Of a DNA stretch of 64,000 bases, positions 11,301 to 30,574 are shown in pieces (position 1 is the stretch's first letter; each line of letters starts with the position of its first letter). The notes under the pieces were generated by a model. The model made no database searches, was not told where the DNA came from, and saw only the letters and a program-made list of their open reading frames with translations. This stretch comes from Apostichopus japonicus (Eukaryota > Echinodermata > Holothuroidea > Aspidochirotida > Stichopodidae): assembly GCF_037975245.1 (NCBI RefSeq), contig NC_092561.1, positions 1,710,501 to 1,774,500 on the forward strand, read 5' to 3'. Both the position numbers and the translations under genes were made by a program.

Positions 11301-12103
11301 AACCTGTATCGTGGAAGCTTCGTGAGAGATAAAAAATACGCAAGAGAAATGAACATTACAAATTGACCAAGACTATGCATGACTTTGCTATCGGTGCCAT
11401 TCAGAAGCTACAGTAAATGCCTACATTGTAAACACCGATCGTACTCCATTCCTTTGATCTCTTCGAATTTAAGCTGACAACGTACATGTCATGGCTTTGT
11501 GTGATGTAATTTAGTAACCATTCCATGCTCTCTTTTATTCAGGCTATGGAATCCTTGGTGAATAATGGATTAGCCAAATCCATCGGGGTATCTAACTTCA
11601 ACACATCTCAGCTAGAGAAGATTTTAGACAAAACTACCGTACCATGCGTCATGAACCAGGTAAATCATACAAGCCAACCCACCCCCAACCCCCAACCCCC
11701 CCCCCCCCATAAAAAGATGATTTCCTCGTCTCAACATTCAAGTTTGTTCTAACACGGAGTTTGTCTTCGATAAAGATCTTTGTGGTCAACTATTTCATAA
11801 CTAAACAAACAAATCAAAGCTAAAGCAACATAGAAACATTTATGAAATCACGCCACCTTTGGTTGTTTGTGTTATTTGTTATTCCAAAACGAATGTTCTT
11901 AATAATATTTTCATATAAGACCGTTATTTATTACTTGTTTTGTATTTTATTGTAGGTTGAAAGTCATCCATATCTGGATCAGCGATCGCTTCTTGATTTT
12001 TGCAAGAGCAGAAATGTTGCTGTTACAGCATTCAGCCCCCTTGGTTCCTCTTCCGAACGGCCATGGTAAAAAAAACAGCACCAAACAAATAAGCTATAAA
12101 CAA

Positions 12104-12188
<85 letters not shown>

Positions 12189-13162
12189 AAGTATTAAGAT
12201 AGATATAAACAAAATTTCCAGATAACCTTTGAACAAGCACAGAATTTTCTGAGGTTCCTTGGCTCAAATCTTTCTTGCCTATAATATCTTTAATCTTTCC
12301 AATTTTTTGGGACCTAAAACAAAGAAGTTTCAAATCAATTAGTAGTGTACCATTACTCGGTTAGTTTAGCCAAACCTGACAAGACGATGGGGGCGTCGGA
12401 TGGCGAGGGCGGGCCGGTGGGTACGGCCCGGGCGCCGGGTCAATTAAAGGGCACAAGGAAATATATGATTAAGAATCTTTTATTCATTTTCATCTTTGAG
12501 CGGAAAATAAAGAGGAAGGGGTCATGTGACATAATTTGCCCAACTTGGCACTCGACATCTCTAACTTCAACCAATCAAAGGACAGAATTTGGCCTGAAAT
12601 AGAATTCACCGGGGCATACAGAGCAGTCGGTTTTGGACATGTGGTGTAGCCTTGACAAGAACAGGCCACACCAGGCGTTACACTAACTGACCCCGGGCTC
12701 CCTCCCTCTGCCCTCCGTTCCTACCCCGTTATGCTACGATTGATGACTTACAATGTTTTTCTTCCCCACACCCTACAGGGCGTCTAACAAGGATCCAATT
12801 CTTCGTGAGGACCCTCTCGTGAAGGAGATGGCGAGCTCCTATGGGTGTACTCCAGCACAACTGCTCATTGCATACAACCTTTCCCAAGGAATCATTTGCA
12901 TTCCAAAGAGTGTGACGCCGTCACGAATTCAAGAAAACTTAAAGGTTAGATTTTTTTAACAGACTGTCACTTAAGAAAATACATAAATATGTGAAATGTT
13001 CCCGGTATAATTACATAGAGGTAACATAACATATTTTGGGCCTACAACATGTGTCCTTATCTATTTCTTTCTTTCAAGGTCGATCAAATTCAGATTTCTG
13101 ATGAGAATTTGAAAGCGTTAGACGGTCTTGCACGCGCATACAGAGCATGTCCATGGTCTTAG
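8256..13162 (+). CDS. Aldo-keto reductase (AKR1-like), six 3' exons; N-terminal exons not seen
   Basis: NADPH-dependent reductases of the AKR superfamily reduce carbonyls in the cytosol. Six exons join in frame: 8256-8372, 8615-8695, 11543-11659, 11956-12065, 12779-12944 and 13079-13162, together 224 residues against about 320 in the family. Visible signatures are [10 protein letters not shown] with the catalytic His, [12 protein letters not shown], the substrate and cofactor loop around [27 protein letters not shown], and [14 protein letters not shown] (the NADPH-binding Lys-Ser region). The first 90-100 residues, with catalytic Asp, Tyr and Lys, should lie upstream. They are not found in 1-8255, where a retrotransposon sits. 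The gene is therefore either split by a very long intron or 5'-truncated. The C-terminus is short: TAG follows CPWS, whereas relatives have 15-25 more residues. Specific substrate unknown. Confidence 0.88.
8615..8695 (+). CDS. AKR exon B
   Basis: 27 codons in phase 0, [13 protein letters not shown] to DTWK. The acceptor is TTATTTTCAG and the donor GTAGGT. Confidence 0.87.
8980..9073 (-). repeat. tRNA-Thr(TGT)-related SINE fragment
   Basis: The minus strand reads as a tRNA head with box A TAGCTCAGTTGATAGAGC and a loop carrying TGT. A decayed box B follows (GCATCGATCCC). The head ends in a (CAA)n tail. The acceptor stem and box B are degenerate, so it is a SINE or tRNA pseudogene in an AKR intron. 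Confidence 0.65.
9313..11210. mobile_element. Fold-back transposon with long, internally repetitive inverted arms
   Basis: The left arm (about 9313-9870) is built from an imperfect tandem array of an 18-20 bp unit of the type AATATAAGCATGTCCAAAA, with two larger inserts each beginning with a GTAACTGCT-type block. The right arm (about 10620-11210) is its mirror image, with GGACATGCTTATATT units and two matching inserts containing ACGCCAAAATGTTC. The outer ends agree as TATACGGAATGCC on the left and TATACGGCATGCC on the complement of the right. The 750 bp centre has no coding frame, so the element is non-autonomous. The layout matches sea urchin TU and fly FB elements; relationship by sequence is not claimed. 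It lies wholly inside an AKR intron. Confidence 0.85.
9871..10619. other. Unique centre of the fold-back element
   Basis: No frame longer than about 60 codons and no transposase motif is visible. It appears to be spacer between the inverted arms. Confidence 0.5.
11543..11659 (+). CDS. AKR exon C
   Basis: 39 codons in phase 0, [20 protein letters not shown] to PCVMNQ. This is the AKR family signature region. The acceptor is TTTTATTCAG and the donor GTAAAT. Confidence 0.9.
11956..12065 (+). CDS. AKR exon D
   Basis: 110 bases, [18 protein letters not shown] to SERPW, ending in a split Trp codon (TG before GTAAAA). The acceptor is ATTTTATTGTAG. Confidence 0.9.
12107..12186. repeat. (TA)n microsatellite
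   Basis: About 40 pure TA repeats just after AKR exon D, inside the intron. The open frames of Tyr-Ile repeats here are artefacts. Confidence 0.98.
12779..12944 (+). CDS. AKR exon E
   Basis: 166 bases completing the split Trp, then [18 protein letters not shown] to QENLK. It carries the [19 protein letters not shown]-binding segment. The acceptor is CCCTACAG and the donor GTTAGA. Confidence 0.9.
13079..13162 (+). CDS. AKR exon F with stop codon
   Basis: 27 codons plus [21 protein letters not shown] to CPWS. The acceptor is TTCTTTCTTTCAAG. The stop codon overlaps a consensus donor (GTAAGT at 13162). A possible acceptor lies at 13529, but splicing 13161 to 13530 would recreate TAG. Confidence 0.87.
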   Translation, partial: VDQIQISDENLKALDGLARAYRACPWS

Positions 13163-14622
13163 TAAGTAAATTTATCACTTAAGGAAAATGAAGGGCACAT
13201 ACCTGGGGGGGGGGGCAGCACGGGGTGCATCACGTGCCACCCCTCCCGTTATGTAAAATATTAATAGTGCTCCATTTCATAAATTATGGATATGACCTAT
13301 ATATTGTTGCTCCCCCCCCCCACCCTCTCTCTCTCTCGTTACATTGTATCCTCTTTGGCGGCCTCTGACAAAATGAACAGAGAACTACGCTATAGCTTTT
13401 TGATTATCCAACATTTATGCTTTCATAAATTTATTAAAAATGCAACGTTTCGCAAGTTTACATTTTGGAGGAGTTCAAAAGAATTGTCATTTTATGCAAA
13501 TAAATATCAAATGAACTAAATCTGTACAGGTTTATGATGCACTCACGTGAACACCAACCATGCTTGCCTCGTTAAAGAAACAAAACAGAAAGAAGATAAA
13601 ATGATATGATTTCCCTTTATTGAATATATGACCATAGCTGGAAGACAATCGATCCAGAATTCCAGCTACTCCCTTTTCTTCTACTTCTTTTTTTTCAGTT
13701 TCGAATCTCATGAACATTATCCGTTTTGAGCTGGAACTTTGGACTGGTGCAAAAAAGCCCTCTAGAATCTTGCGAACTTTGTCCCACATCTTCACATTGT
13801 CATATGAAAGTTGAGACACCAACTCAGTGTGGTCTTACAACCATGAACGTAAGAGTAATACAGCAAAATTGAAGAAACAATAGAATAATATCTTTCTCTC
13901 CCATTCTCTGTTAGGTCTACATTTCTCAGATTAGGATTATTTAAGCCTAATAATATAATTGAATTGAATTCCTCTCGGACTTGTGATGTTTTTTACTAAT
14001 TGTTTCAAGAGAACAAGAAATATCTGTAAACGCTGCAGTTGAAGTCGCCAGGACAGTGGCGTGCACAAGGGTATGGGAAGCATTGGGTTTGATAAAATCC
14101 ATACGCCTCTGACCCTTCCACAAACAGTCATAACCCTATACCGCGGGAAATACTTGGGAATAAAATTCAAACTCTGTGATAGGATTTTATTTTATGGTGA
14201 TAAGTGTCATGATATAGTAAAATGTTGTGTATTATTTTGTCATGAGCCCGAAGTTTCTACAACTATTACTACAGTAAAATAGTGAATAACTTCCGCGAAT
14301 ATGCAAGAAATATCCATAACGTGTGTTTCTAATTTTTATAAATCCTTCAACGAAAGTATGACAGAAACATCCAGAACAAAGGTGAACTGGTAACAATGCT
14401 TCAAGAAAATCTTCACGTAAGCGAGAGAGATTACCATCACCACCAGAAGACTGTCTCCTTGCTTTTCCTGTGCTCAGAAGCTCTGTATAGGTAGCCTGTT
14501 AGCTCCGTTATCATAATATTATACTATAAAGGACTAGCTAACATTGTAGTTGTTCATCCAAATGTCATGTAATAGTACGTCTAGCCTGCTCCTTTAACCT
14601 CCAGGTCCCTCGGATTGCGCGT
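13163..14622. other. Intergenic sequence between convergent AKR and sulfotransferase genes
   Basis: It holds poly-G and poly-C runs near 13204 and 13312, and a CAGTGGCGTGCAC motif at 14054 that looks like one end of a hAT-type MITE. No exon was recognised. A minus-strand open stretch near 13532-13822 lacks a known motif and was not called. Confidence 0.5.
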
Positions 14623-14741
14623 CGACGTTAAAATATGAATCTAAGAGACTGACTTCGGTCAGCTTGCGGCTTTGATAAGCCAATGATGGCTTCTTCGCGA
14701 GTTCCTGCTTGCAGGAGGATCTAAAATACATACAAACATAC
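14623..14741 (+). repeat. SINE, 5'-truncated copy
   Basis: It shares with 29411-29665 and 34087-34258 a conserved body beginning GACTGACTTCGGTCAGCTTG and ending CAGGAGGATCTAAA, followed by an (ATACATAC)n tail. The tRNA-like head is missing. Confidence 0.85.
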
Positions 14742-14835
14742 GGCTTCTTTTAACTACTTGTTTACTTCTCAGCTCTCCAGAAGGACGAGTGTTTTCTGAC
14801 GCCAATTTCTAATGTATTATATTGTTTTAGCTGTC

Positions 14836-15512
14836 TGTTACAAGCCTACATTTATGTCAAAATAGGTCAAGTTTACAATGACGCGTGAAGTACTATTACT
14901 ATCTTAAGACACTTGTATCTTGGCACGTGTTTAGCAGCCCACGTAATTAAAGATAATAGCTCCCATTGGTTAGGTTTAGCAGTGAAGTCATCACCTTGCA
15001 TGCACATGTTGATTATTCATTAGTTTACCTGCTGACCAATCACACCCTTCCTTGATGACGTAGTACATATATATCAAATATATGAATCAAATAAAGAATC
15101 ATCAGAGGAATCAAGAAAAGTATTGTCTTCTTCTTATTTTACGGGAATGTCTCTCTCTCTGATCTGAGCTGCCGAGGGAACATTGTTTGACTATGTTCTG
15201 TTATTCTATAGCCTTATGACCATTTACCCAACGTGAATTCCTGACTGAGCTAGCCGGCCACACAACACTAAGCATCATTTCTACCGCTGTCCACTGTTAC
15301 TGTAAGTAGACACTACTACGCCTATTCATATATTCAACGACTATAGTTGAACACGCTGATCAATGTGGTTCACCAGCATCGGTTTGAACAGAAGAAACAT
15401 TTATCCAAACTCGTCTCGCAAGGATCTCACGTCTTCGCAAGTCGCTACCAGAAGATCTACAGACTAATCCCTTACCTGGTACTTAGAAAGTTACTATTAA
15501 TTTAATTATGTA
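14836..15512. repeat. Possible solo LTR
   Basis: The segment is bounded by TGTTAC and GTAACA. Inside are a TATA-like stretch (ACATATATAT near 15066) and AATAAA about 30 bases later, as in short animal LTRs. No matching target-site duplication is visible, so this is tentative. Confidence 0.25.
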
Positions 15513-16554
15513 ACATATACTGTATCTAAGCTTAAGTTAAAGGTAGTCAGTATAGGCCCCCAATTATAGCTATAATAGCTAGAAGTTTTCAAACGGTACT
15601 TTCCTGGACGACTTTACTCTCCAAATTGTTCTCAGACATTGTTAAGGAACACACAATGACTGAACCTCCCAGTTAGGAAAATTTCCTCGAAGGTTGTCAT
15701 TACAAACAGTTTAAGAATTTTGACCATATCTGAAATATCTAGCATATTTGGGGCTTAATACAGCATACCTTTAAGTATCAAAGAAATTACAGTAATTGAT
15801 TTTTACACTAACAAATTGAATTGTACTGCAGAATGGTGAAAGAAGGTGATTGAAACAAGACTTATATTTGATGGAAACTTACAATGACGCTAACTTTCCA
15901 TGTATTGTCTACCTGAGTACGTAAGTTATTTGCATGCATTTTCTGTTGCCAATCCATAAAATAAGTATTAATAATGATCTAGTAAGTTCACATAAAGTAA
16001 ACATATTATTGTGGAGGGTGTAGAAGGTGGCAGTATGCCACAACTAGTAACTGCACAATGTAACTGTCTAAATAAGATTTCAACTGTTATATATAGATAT
16101 ATATATATATATATATTGTAAATAAATAAAGAATAGCACACCAGAAATATATATATATATAAAATGTAATGATTCATAACGTTATATTAAAAGAAGGAAG
16201 CAAAGGAAAAATCATGCGATTTGTACAACAATTATATTAAATTCTGCGAATTGAAAACTATTTAATTAGCATTTCCGAAATGTAATGAACAATATATTCT
16301 TCCATAAACTAGTTGGTTTGTTTTTGCATTTGAACAAATCACGTGATTTTTCCTTTTCTCCCTTCTTTTAATTTATTAATATATTATTTATTTTGGGAAT
16401 TCATTGGAAGGAGATTTCCAACGATAGAGTTTATCTTTCTATTTAAGACTCTAGAGTCGAGTTTATAACAAAGCTAACTATATATACAAAATGACAGTCC
16501 TTGGTTATTGGTGTGGTTTCTAGCTGGTTTCTAGGTTTATAGCTATTGAAACAT
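15513..16554. other. Intergenic, AT-rich
   Basis: Short TA arrays lie near 16090-16120 and 16150. No gene is recognised. The 3' untranslated region of the sulfotransferase should lie just below 16555. Confidence 0.5.
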
Positions 16555-24409
<7,855 letters not shown>

Positions 24410-24790
24410 CTGATAGCAAAGAAGAAGGAATATAACACAATTTTATCTTTGTAAATTACGCAACATTGGCGAGCTGCAATGTTGCCAATGTTCTTCGTTA
24501 CAGAAACGTCTTGTGCTATTCACTCGCCACAGACTCCCTTGAACATTAAGAATATTGTTTGTTCGTTGCACATACTACCCCCTCCCCCCCCCCCCCCACC
24601 ATAGCAGACAGAATATAAAAAAAATATCCTACTGTGCAGTATATATACAATTATATTATATATAACATATATAAAACATATATATATAGATATGTGTATA
24701 TATATTTATATAAACATATATATATATATATAGATGTATAACATATATGAAACATATATATAGATATATATATATGTCTAACATCTATCT

Positions 24791-24796
<6 letters not shown>

Positions 24797-24841
<45 letters not shown>
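24797..24841. repeat. (TA)n microsatellite
   Basis: About 22 TA repeats, preceded from 24640 by degenerate ATAT sequence. Confidence 0.95.
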
Positions 24842-24845
<4 letters not shown>

Positions 24846-24931
24846 TGAATGGAGGTAAACGACAAAGGCAAATGAATTTATATTCATTTGCCAATATTCA
24901 TTTGCCTTTGTCGTTTACCTCCATTCATTAA
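24842..24931. repeat. Perfect inverted repeat (hairpin), 36-base arms
   Basis: The left arm starts TTAATGAATGGAGGTAAAC and the right arm ends GTTTACCTCCATTCATTAA. The loop is about 18 bases and itself repeats TTCATTTGCC. It abuts a TA array. Confidence 0.95.
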
Positions 24932-25144
24932 CATAAAGTCTGTTCAAAGTATCTCTTTCGAGATCCGGCTTTAGGAATCACAAATGATTTTCGAGTTGGT
25001 TAGCATCATTTTGATCTCTAGAGTAAGGCAAAATATGTCACCAAAAACAGAACTAGTATTGTTCGATACAGGTGTCAAACGCCTACAGTAAAATTACGAC
25101 CTTCCTTACCGGTTTCGAACCTCTGGACATACAATATACAATCA

Positions 25145-25217
25145 GCGTCCATAGCCTAGTTGGTTAGGGTGTCCGCGTACAAAGCGGGAGGCCCGGGTTC
25201 GAATCCCGGTGGAGGCT
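25145..25217 (+). tRNA. tRNA-like gene with anticodon ACA (possible SINE head)
   Basis: The 73 bases fold as a cloverleaf: 7/2/4/9/4/1/5/7/5/4/5/7/5/7 plus a discriminator base. Box A is TAGCCTAGTTGG and box B GGTTCGAATCC. The anticodon loop is GTACAAA, placing ACA at 34-36, nominally Cys. The acceptor stem has one G:G mismatch at pair 3:70. A T6 run at about 25222 could end Pol III transcription. ACA is not a normal animal Cys anticodon, and a TA array follows, so a SINE head or pseudogene is as likely as a working tRNA. Confidence 0.5.
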
Positions 25218-25258
25218 GAAAGTTTTTTCACTGTTCTGGATTTTCCTTCTCATTACGT

Positions 25259-26080
<822 letters not shown>

Positions 26081-26089
26081 ATATGCATT

Positions 26090-26580
26090 ACAAAATTAAG
26101 TAAACCTAAGTCATTATGTGAATACAAAGTTATCGCCACATAATGACCAAGAACAATTTAAGTCCTTATGTGGCACCAATAGCATCTCCACATAATGACC
26201 AAGAACATTCTACTTATCATGCGATCCTATCACTGCAACATAATGACCGCCAATACCGACAATATTCATAAGTCCATATGGTGGGGATCTCGCATGTCGC
26301 CACATAAGGACTAACACAGATCGTTAGTCCTTATGTGGCGATTCGAGTATCCACATAAGGACTAAATAGTTCGTTAGTCTTTATGTGACGATTCGAGTAC
26401 CCACATAAAGACCAATGAACCGCGTTATAGTCCTTATGTGGCGATATGAGTATATCCATATAAGGACCAACGAACTGCGTTATAGTCCTTATGTGGCGAT
26501 ATGAGAGTATCCACATAATGACCAACGAACTGCGTTAGTCCTATAGTGTGGCGATATGAGAGTATCCACATATTCGGCAT
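26090..26580. repeat. Tandem palindromic repeat, about 55-65 bp unit
   Basis: Units alternate TCCTTATGTGGCGA with its complement CCACATAAGGAC, so every unit can form a hairpin. About seven units are visible, with variable GCGTTATAG spacers. It is probably an expanded MITE. Confidence 0.85.
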
Positions 26581-26879
26581 AACTTTTTTCTTATAGGGTT
26601 GTCAATGAGTGGAACGCGTCGGTTTGCCTGAGAAAGTTGTACTTGCAAGTAGTGTCAATGGGTTTAAGAATGCTTTGGACAAGCACTTTAAGTATTGTAA
26701 TCAGGTCTGAGTGTGTGAGTCTTCAGTTTTTTTCCCTCTCCTATAGGGTCTTTGATGGGGACTTGAGTGTCCCTCCTGATCCTTTTTTTTTCTACTAAAC
26801 TATCTATCTATATATATATATATATAAAAATGTATTTTTATATTTTACATATATTGTTATTACATTTATATGCTATACA

Positions 26880-27240
26880 TCATAAACAGTAGAAAATAAG
26901 TCAACATTGTTTCAACTTTACAAAATATGATAATTTACCTGAATTTACTTCCATAAACGGAAGAAAAGTATTCAACATTGTTTCAACTTTACAAAATATG
27001 ATAATTTACCTGAATTTACTTCCATAAACGGAAGAAAAGTATTCAACTTTGTTTCAACTTTACAAAATATGATAATTTACCTGAATTTACTTCCATAAAC
27101 GGAAGAAAAGTATTCAACATTGTTTCAACTTTACAAAATATGATAATTTACCTGAATTTACTTCCATAAACAGAAGAAAACTATTCAACTTTGTTTCAAC
27201 TTTACAAAATATGATAATTTACCTGAATTTACTTCCATTT
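26880..27240. repeat. Tandem repeat, about 71 bp unit, five copies
   Basis: Each unit contains CATAAACGGAAGAAAAG, then CAACATTGTTTCAACTTTAC and GATAATTTACCTGAATTTAC. Copies are nearly identical, so the expansion is recent. Confidence 0.95.
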
Positions 27241-29385
27241 TCGCAGCTGTCGTTGGTCTCTCCGATGGAAAATTCTAAATGTTATCGTATGTGCTTATCT
27301 TTTTTTATGTCTTAAAGTGAATAATACAAAAAAAAAACTTTTAATGGTCACCATATGGTAGGTTATGTAAAACAACATATGAACTACCGGCAATATTCCC
27401 AATAAGACAAGAATATTGATAATAATATTAAGTTTAGTGACTGCAATTGTATGCAAATACCAGGGAATTCTAGTAACAATTTAATTTACACGCATCTTGC
27501 CATGTGGTACTTTATACGGTAATAAAAAGTACAAAACCAAATATAGAAAAAAAAAATGAAAATGAACTTTTAATTGTAATATCATTTTCATAATGTATAT
27601 CAATTCCTATTAAATATTTCTGCATACTGAGACGATTAATACTTTAAAATTATCAGCAAAAAAGTACACTATATTTTAACCTTTTCTGGGCGCTATATTT
27701 ATTTATAAGTTATCATATAAACAGGAACGAGAATCACTGAGACTAATCTAATTGTCTGAAGCAGTGGCGTAGCCCAAGGGTAGGGCAGAGAGCCTTGGTT
27801 CCCAAATATTTGCCCCCCCCCCCCACATACATACAAAGAAGATGAACCAATTTTTCGCTCACTAATAAATTGCTGAAATTATTCAAAGGTATACTACTTT
27901 TTTGTAGGTCCTCGAAGTTTCCCAAGAAGTGTATACTATAGTGTCCATATGGACAATAAAATGGCTTCAGTTTGAATGTAAGAAGGGTGTCAAAAGTACA
28001 GTTTGAAATGTTTCCCAAGAGGTAATGAGTGCAGTAGTGCAAAATGTTAGCATGCATATGACGCCGGATGTACGACCTGATTAATTCACTTTGGCTTGGG
28101 CTTTGAGTACAACGATTTAGGATGCTGCCATATTGGACGAATCCAATAGTATAGTTATCACCGACTTTGCGATGCGCGTTGCAGTCATTGCCGACTTTGC
28201 AATCCGTGGTCCCCTCACAATTATGCAAGGTCGGTAAGAGTGACTCCATAGTTTTCCCTTTCTGGAAACCAAAAAGGTGTTGACTCATTCAAACGTGTAT
28301 GACCATTAATTTGATTTCTAACTTATGTGAGAATCAACACTTTTATCATTGTTGTTGCTTTAAATACATTTTATCTTGCATTGTGGTATACATAGAGCAA
28401 TGAAGAGTCGAATTTTAAGTAAGTTTTTACTTTTAATTTTCCTATACGCTTGTATGGTTTGTATGTAGGTGTGACGGGAAGTAACATATCATAATGGTAC
28501 CCTCAACAATAACTTGTATACCACGTGTTTTCATTTTAATGGCGTAATAAACAGACTATGAAAAAAATGTTAGAGGAGACGGTTTGAAAGAAAACTGTTT
28601 AGCAAAACAAAGAGAAGGAAAGAAAAAGTCTCCTCGACTTCAAACGTGACAACACATTTGGCATTACAGTATACAAATCCCTTTCTGCGGTCCTCAGAGG
28701 CTGCTTAAAAGCGTTCAGTCTGGTGATGGGTTGGGCGAAAACCTTCGATAGACTGTGGGACACTTAATTTGAGGAGTAAACAAGAACCCCCCCCCCCAAA
28801 AAAAAATTTTTTTTTTTTTTTTAACGGATCCTCTATATATTCCGTACAACCAATTATAATATCTGACCGTTTGATTTTCAACACAACAACAAATTTTAAT
28901 TACATTTTGCTAATTTTCTCATCAAAAGGTCACTTTCATAAATTATGGTTAAACGGAACCTTTTTCATTAATAAAAAAATGTAACAATCTAATTCCCATT
29001 CTTAAAAAGCAAGACAATGCCTTTCACAAATTTAGGGCAAGGTCCAACTTCTGGATCCTGGACCCTTGCATTATCTGCATTCTGCGTCCACTTGAACCCC
29101 CCCCCCCCCCCCCACCAAATGCTCTCAGTCTCAAGACTTCATATTATGTCGATTAATTCGAAATTTATAACGGTTTCCATGAACAGAGATGCAAATTGGG
29201 TAATGTTTTCGGCATGTGTATTATTTACAGCCATATGGGCAACTGCCTCAAAGCGCTAGATGTATACCGTCACTTTTGTGTTTTTTGTTGTTGTTGTCTC
29301 GGCTGTTTTCAAGCAGTTACTCCCCTCACCTTTCAAGAATCACACTTGCTGCAGCAAACATGTATACAAGTCAAACTTGTTACAT
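27241..29385. other. Non-coding, with one MITE end
   Basis: A CAGTGGCGTAGCCCAAGGG motif at 27766 followed by a poly-C run is one end of a hAT-type MITE; the other end was not found. The 181-codon minus-strand open stretch at 27743-28288 shows no known motif and is not called. Further poly-C runs lie at 28787 and 29097. Confidence 0.45.
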
Positions 29386-29410
29386 ATAGATCCATCATAG
29401 TGATCCATCA

Positions 29411-29665
29411 GGAGTGTTAGCTCAGTGGTTGTCGCCGGTGCCTTTCAATCATAAGGTCCCCGGTTCGAGTCACAGCCAGATTAATGTATGTCGTCCAGTT
29501 ACAGAGTTGTTGACAATTAATAATTCATAATCATGGACGTTAAATATGAATCTAAGAGACTGACTTCGGTCAGCTTGCGGCTTTGATAAGCCAATGAGGC
29601 TTCTTCGCGAGTTCCTGCTTGCAGGAGGATCTAAAAATACATACATACATACATATTGAGTTCAC
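29411..29665 (+). repeat. SINE, longest copy with tRNA-like head
   Basis: The head has box A TTAGCTCAGTGGTTG and box B GGTTCGAGTC. A body follows with the conserved GACTGACTTCGGTCAGCTTG block and GATAAGCCAATGAGG, and a tail of ATACATAC repeats. Two truncated copies exist in the window. Confidence 0.88.
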
Positions 29666-29684
29666 GAACCCTTTTGTTTTCTGT

Positions 29685-30060
29685 GGAGGTCAGAGGTCAT
29701 TTGAGGTCAACGGATGTCAAAGTATGAAACGTTGTAAACACGTTAGACTAACTTAAACACTGTATTGTGGGCGAACTTCAAATATGATATGTTGATGCAC
29801 CTTACATAGTAGAAGAATCATGTAATTTTTTTTGTCGAGGGCATATATTTGAGGTCAACAGAGGTGATATTCTGAAAACCCTGTATCAAAAATAACTCAA
29901 ACAGTGAAGATTGGGATGGGATTCATATTTACTGGTTTGTCGATTCATTTTACTGAATACAAGGATCCTATTGTTTTCTTTGGAGTTCAAAGTTCACTTG
30001 AGGTCAACAGTGGTCAAAGTGTGAAACCCTTGTATAATCATAATACGGTTCCAAAGGTGA
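29685..30060 (+). repeat. Degenerate tandem repeat rich in AGGTCA
   Basis: Blocks near 29696, 29853 and 30000 repeat GAGGTCAACxGxxGTCAAAG with about 150 bp spacing. The first reads AGGTCAGAGGTCA, a perfect nuclear receptor DR1 half-site pair. Whether it binds anything is unknown. Confidence 0.6.
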
Positions 30061-30501
30061 TCGTTGATGTACTTCACACTTGGTTGTGGAGCCACTTTAG
30101 TAAGATGAGAAATTTCACATTAAATGTTTCGTTTATTTCTGCCATTAAATCACAATGATGTACATTTGTTAATACGTTGTTATAGCGATGAGGCAGTGGG
30201 ACCAGAAGTAAGATAACCTTTCGAGTCTGGTCCCTTACAGAGTAAAACGAGAAAATTAAATTTTATATAGAGAAAAGAAAACACATATAAAGGACACAAA
30301 AAAGGGATTAAACAGAACTGTGAAAAGGAAACAGTAATACAATACTCATATATACAGTTAAGAGCAACAAGGAATCAATATAAGTCTGATTTATGGTATT
30401 ATATTCAGTTCCATTTGCTTAAATGAAACAATTCTTACATAGCGCCGTAGCTCCTTCCGCTGCAATTGATATATTGTAAGATTTTACAAGAACCCAGCCA
30501 A

Positions 30502-30574
30502 GATTCCGTGGTGTAGCGGTTATCACGTCTGCCTAACACGCAGACGGTCCCCGGTTCGATCCCGGGCGGAATCA
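30502..30574 (+). tRNA. tRNA-Val(AAC)
   Basis: The acceptor stem GATTCCG pairs perfectly with CGGAATC. Box A is TGGTGTAGCGGTTATCA and box B GGTTCGATCCC. The anticodon stem TCTGC/GCAGA encloses CTAACAC, giving AAC for Val. A discriminator A and a T4 run about 12 bases downstream fit a working Pol III gene. Confidence 0.95.

Noticed and set aside
27743-28288. 181-codon minus-strand open frame
   Set aside because: No motif, no splice context, overlaps a MITE end and a poly-C run.
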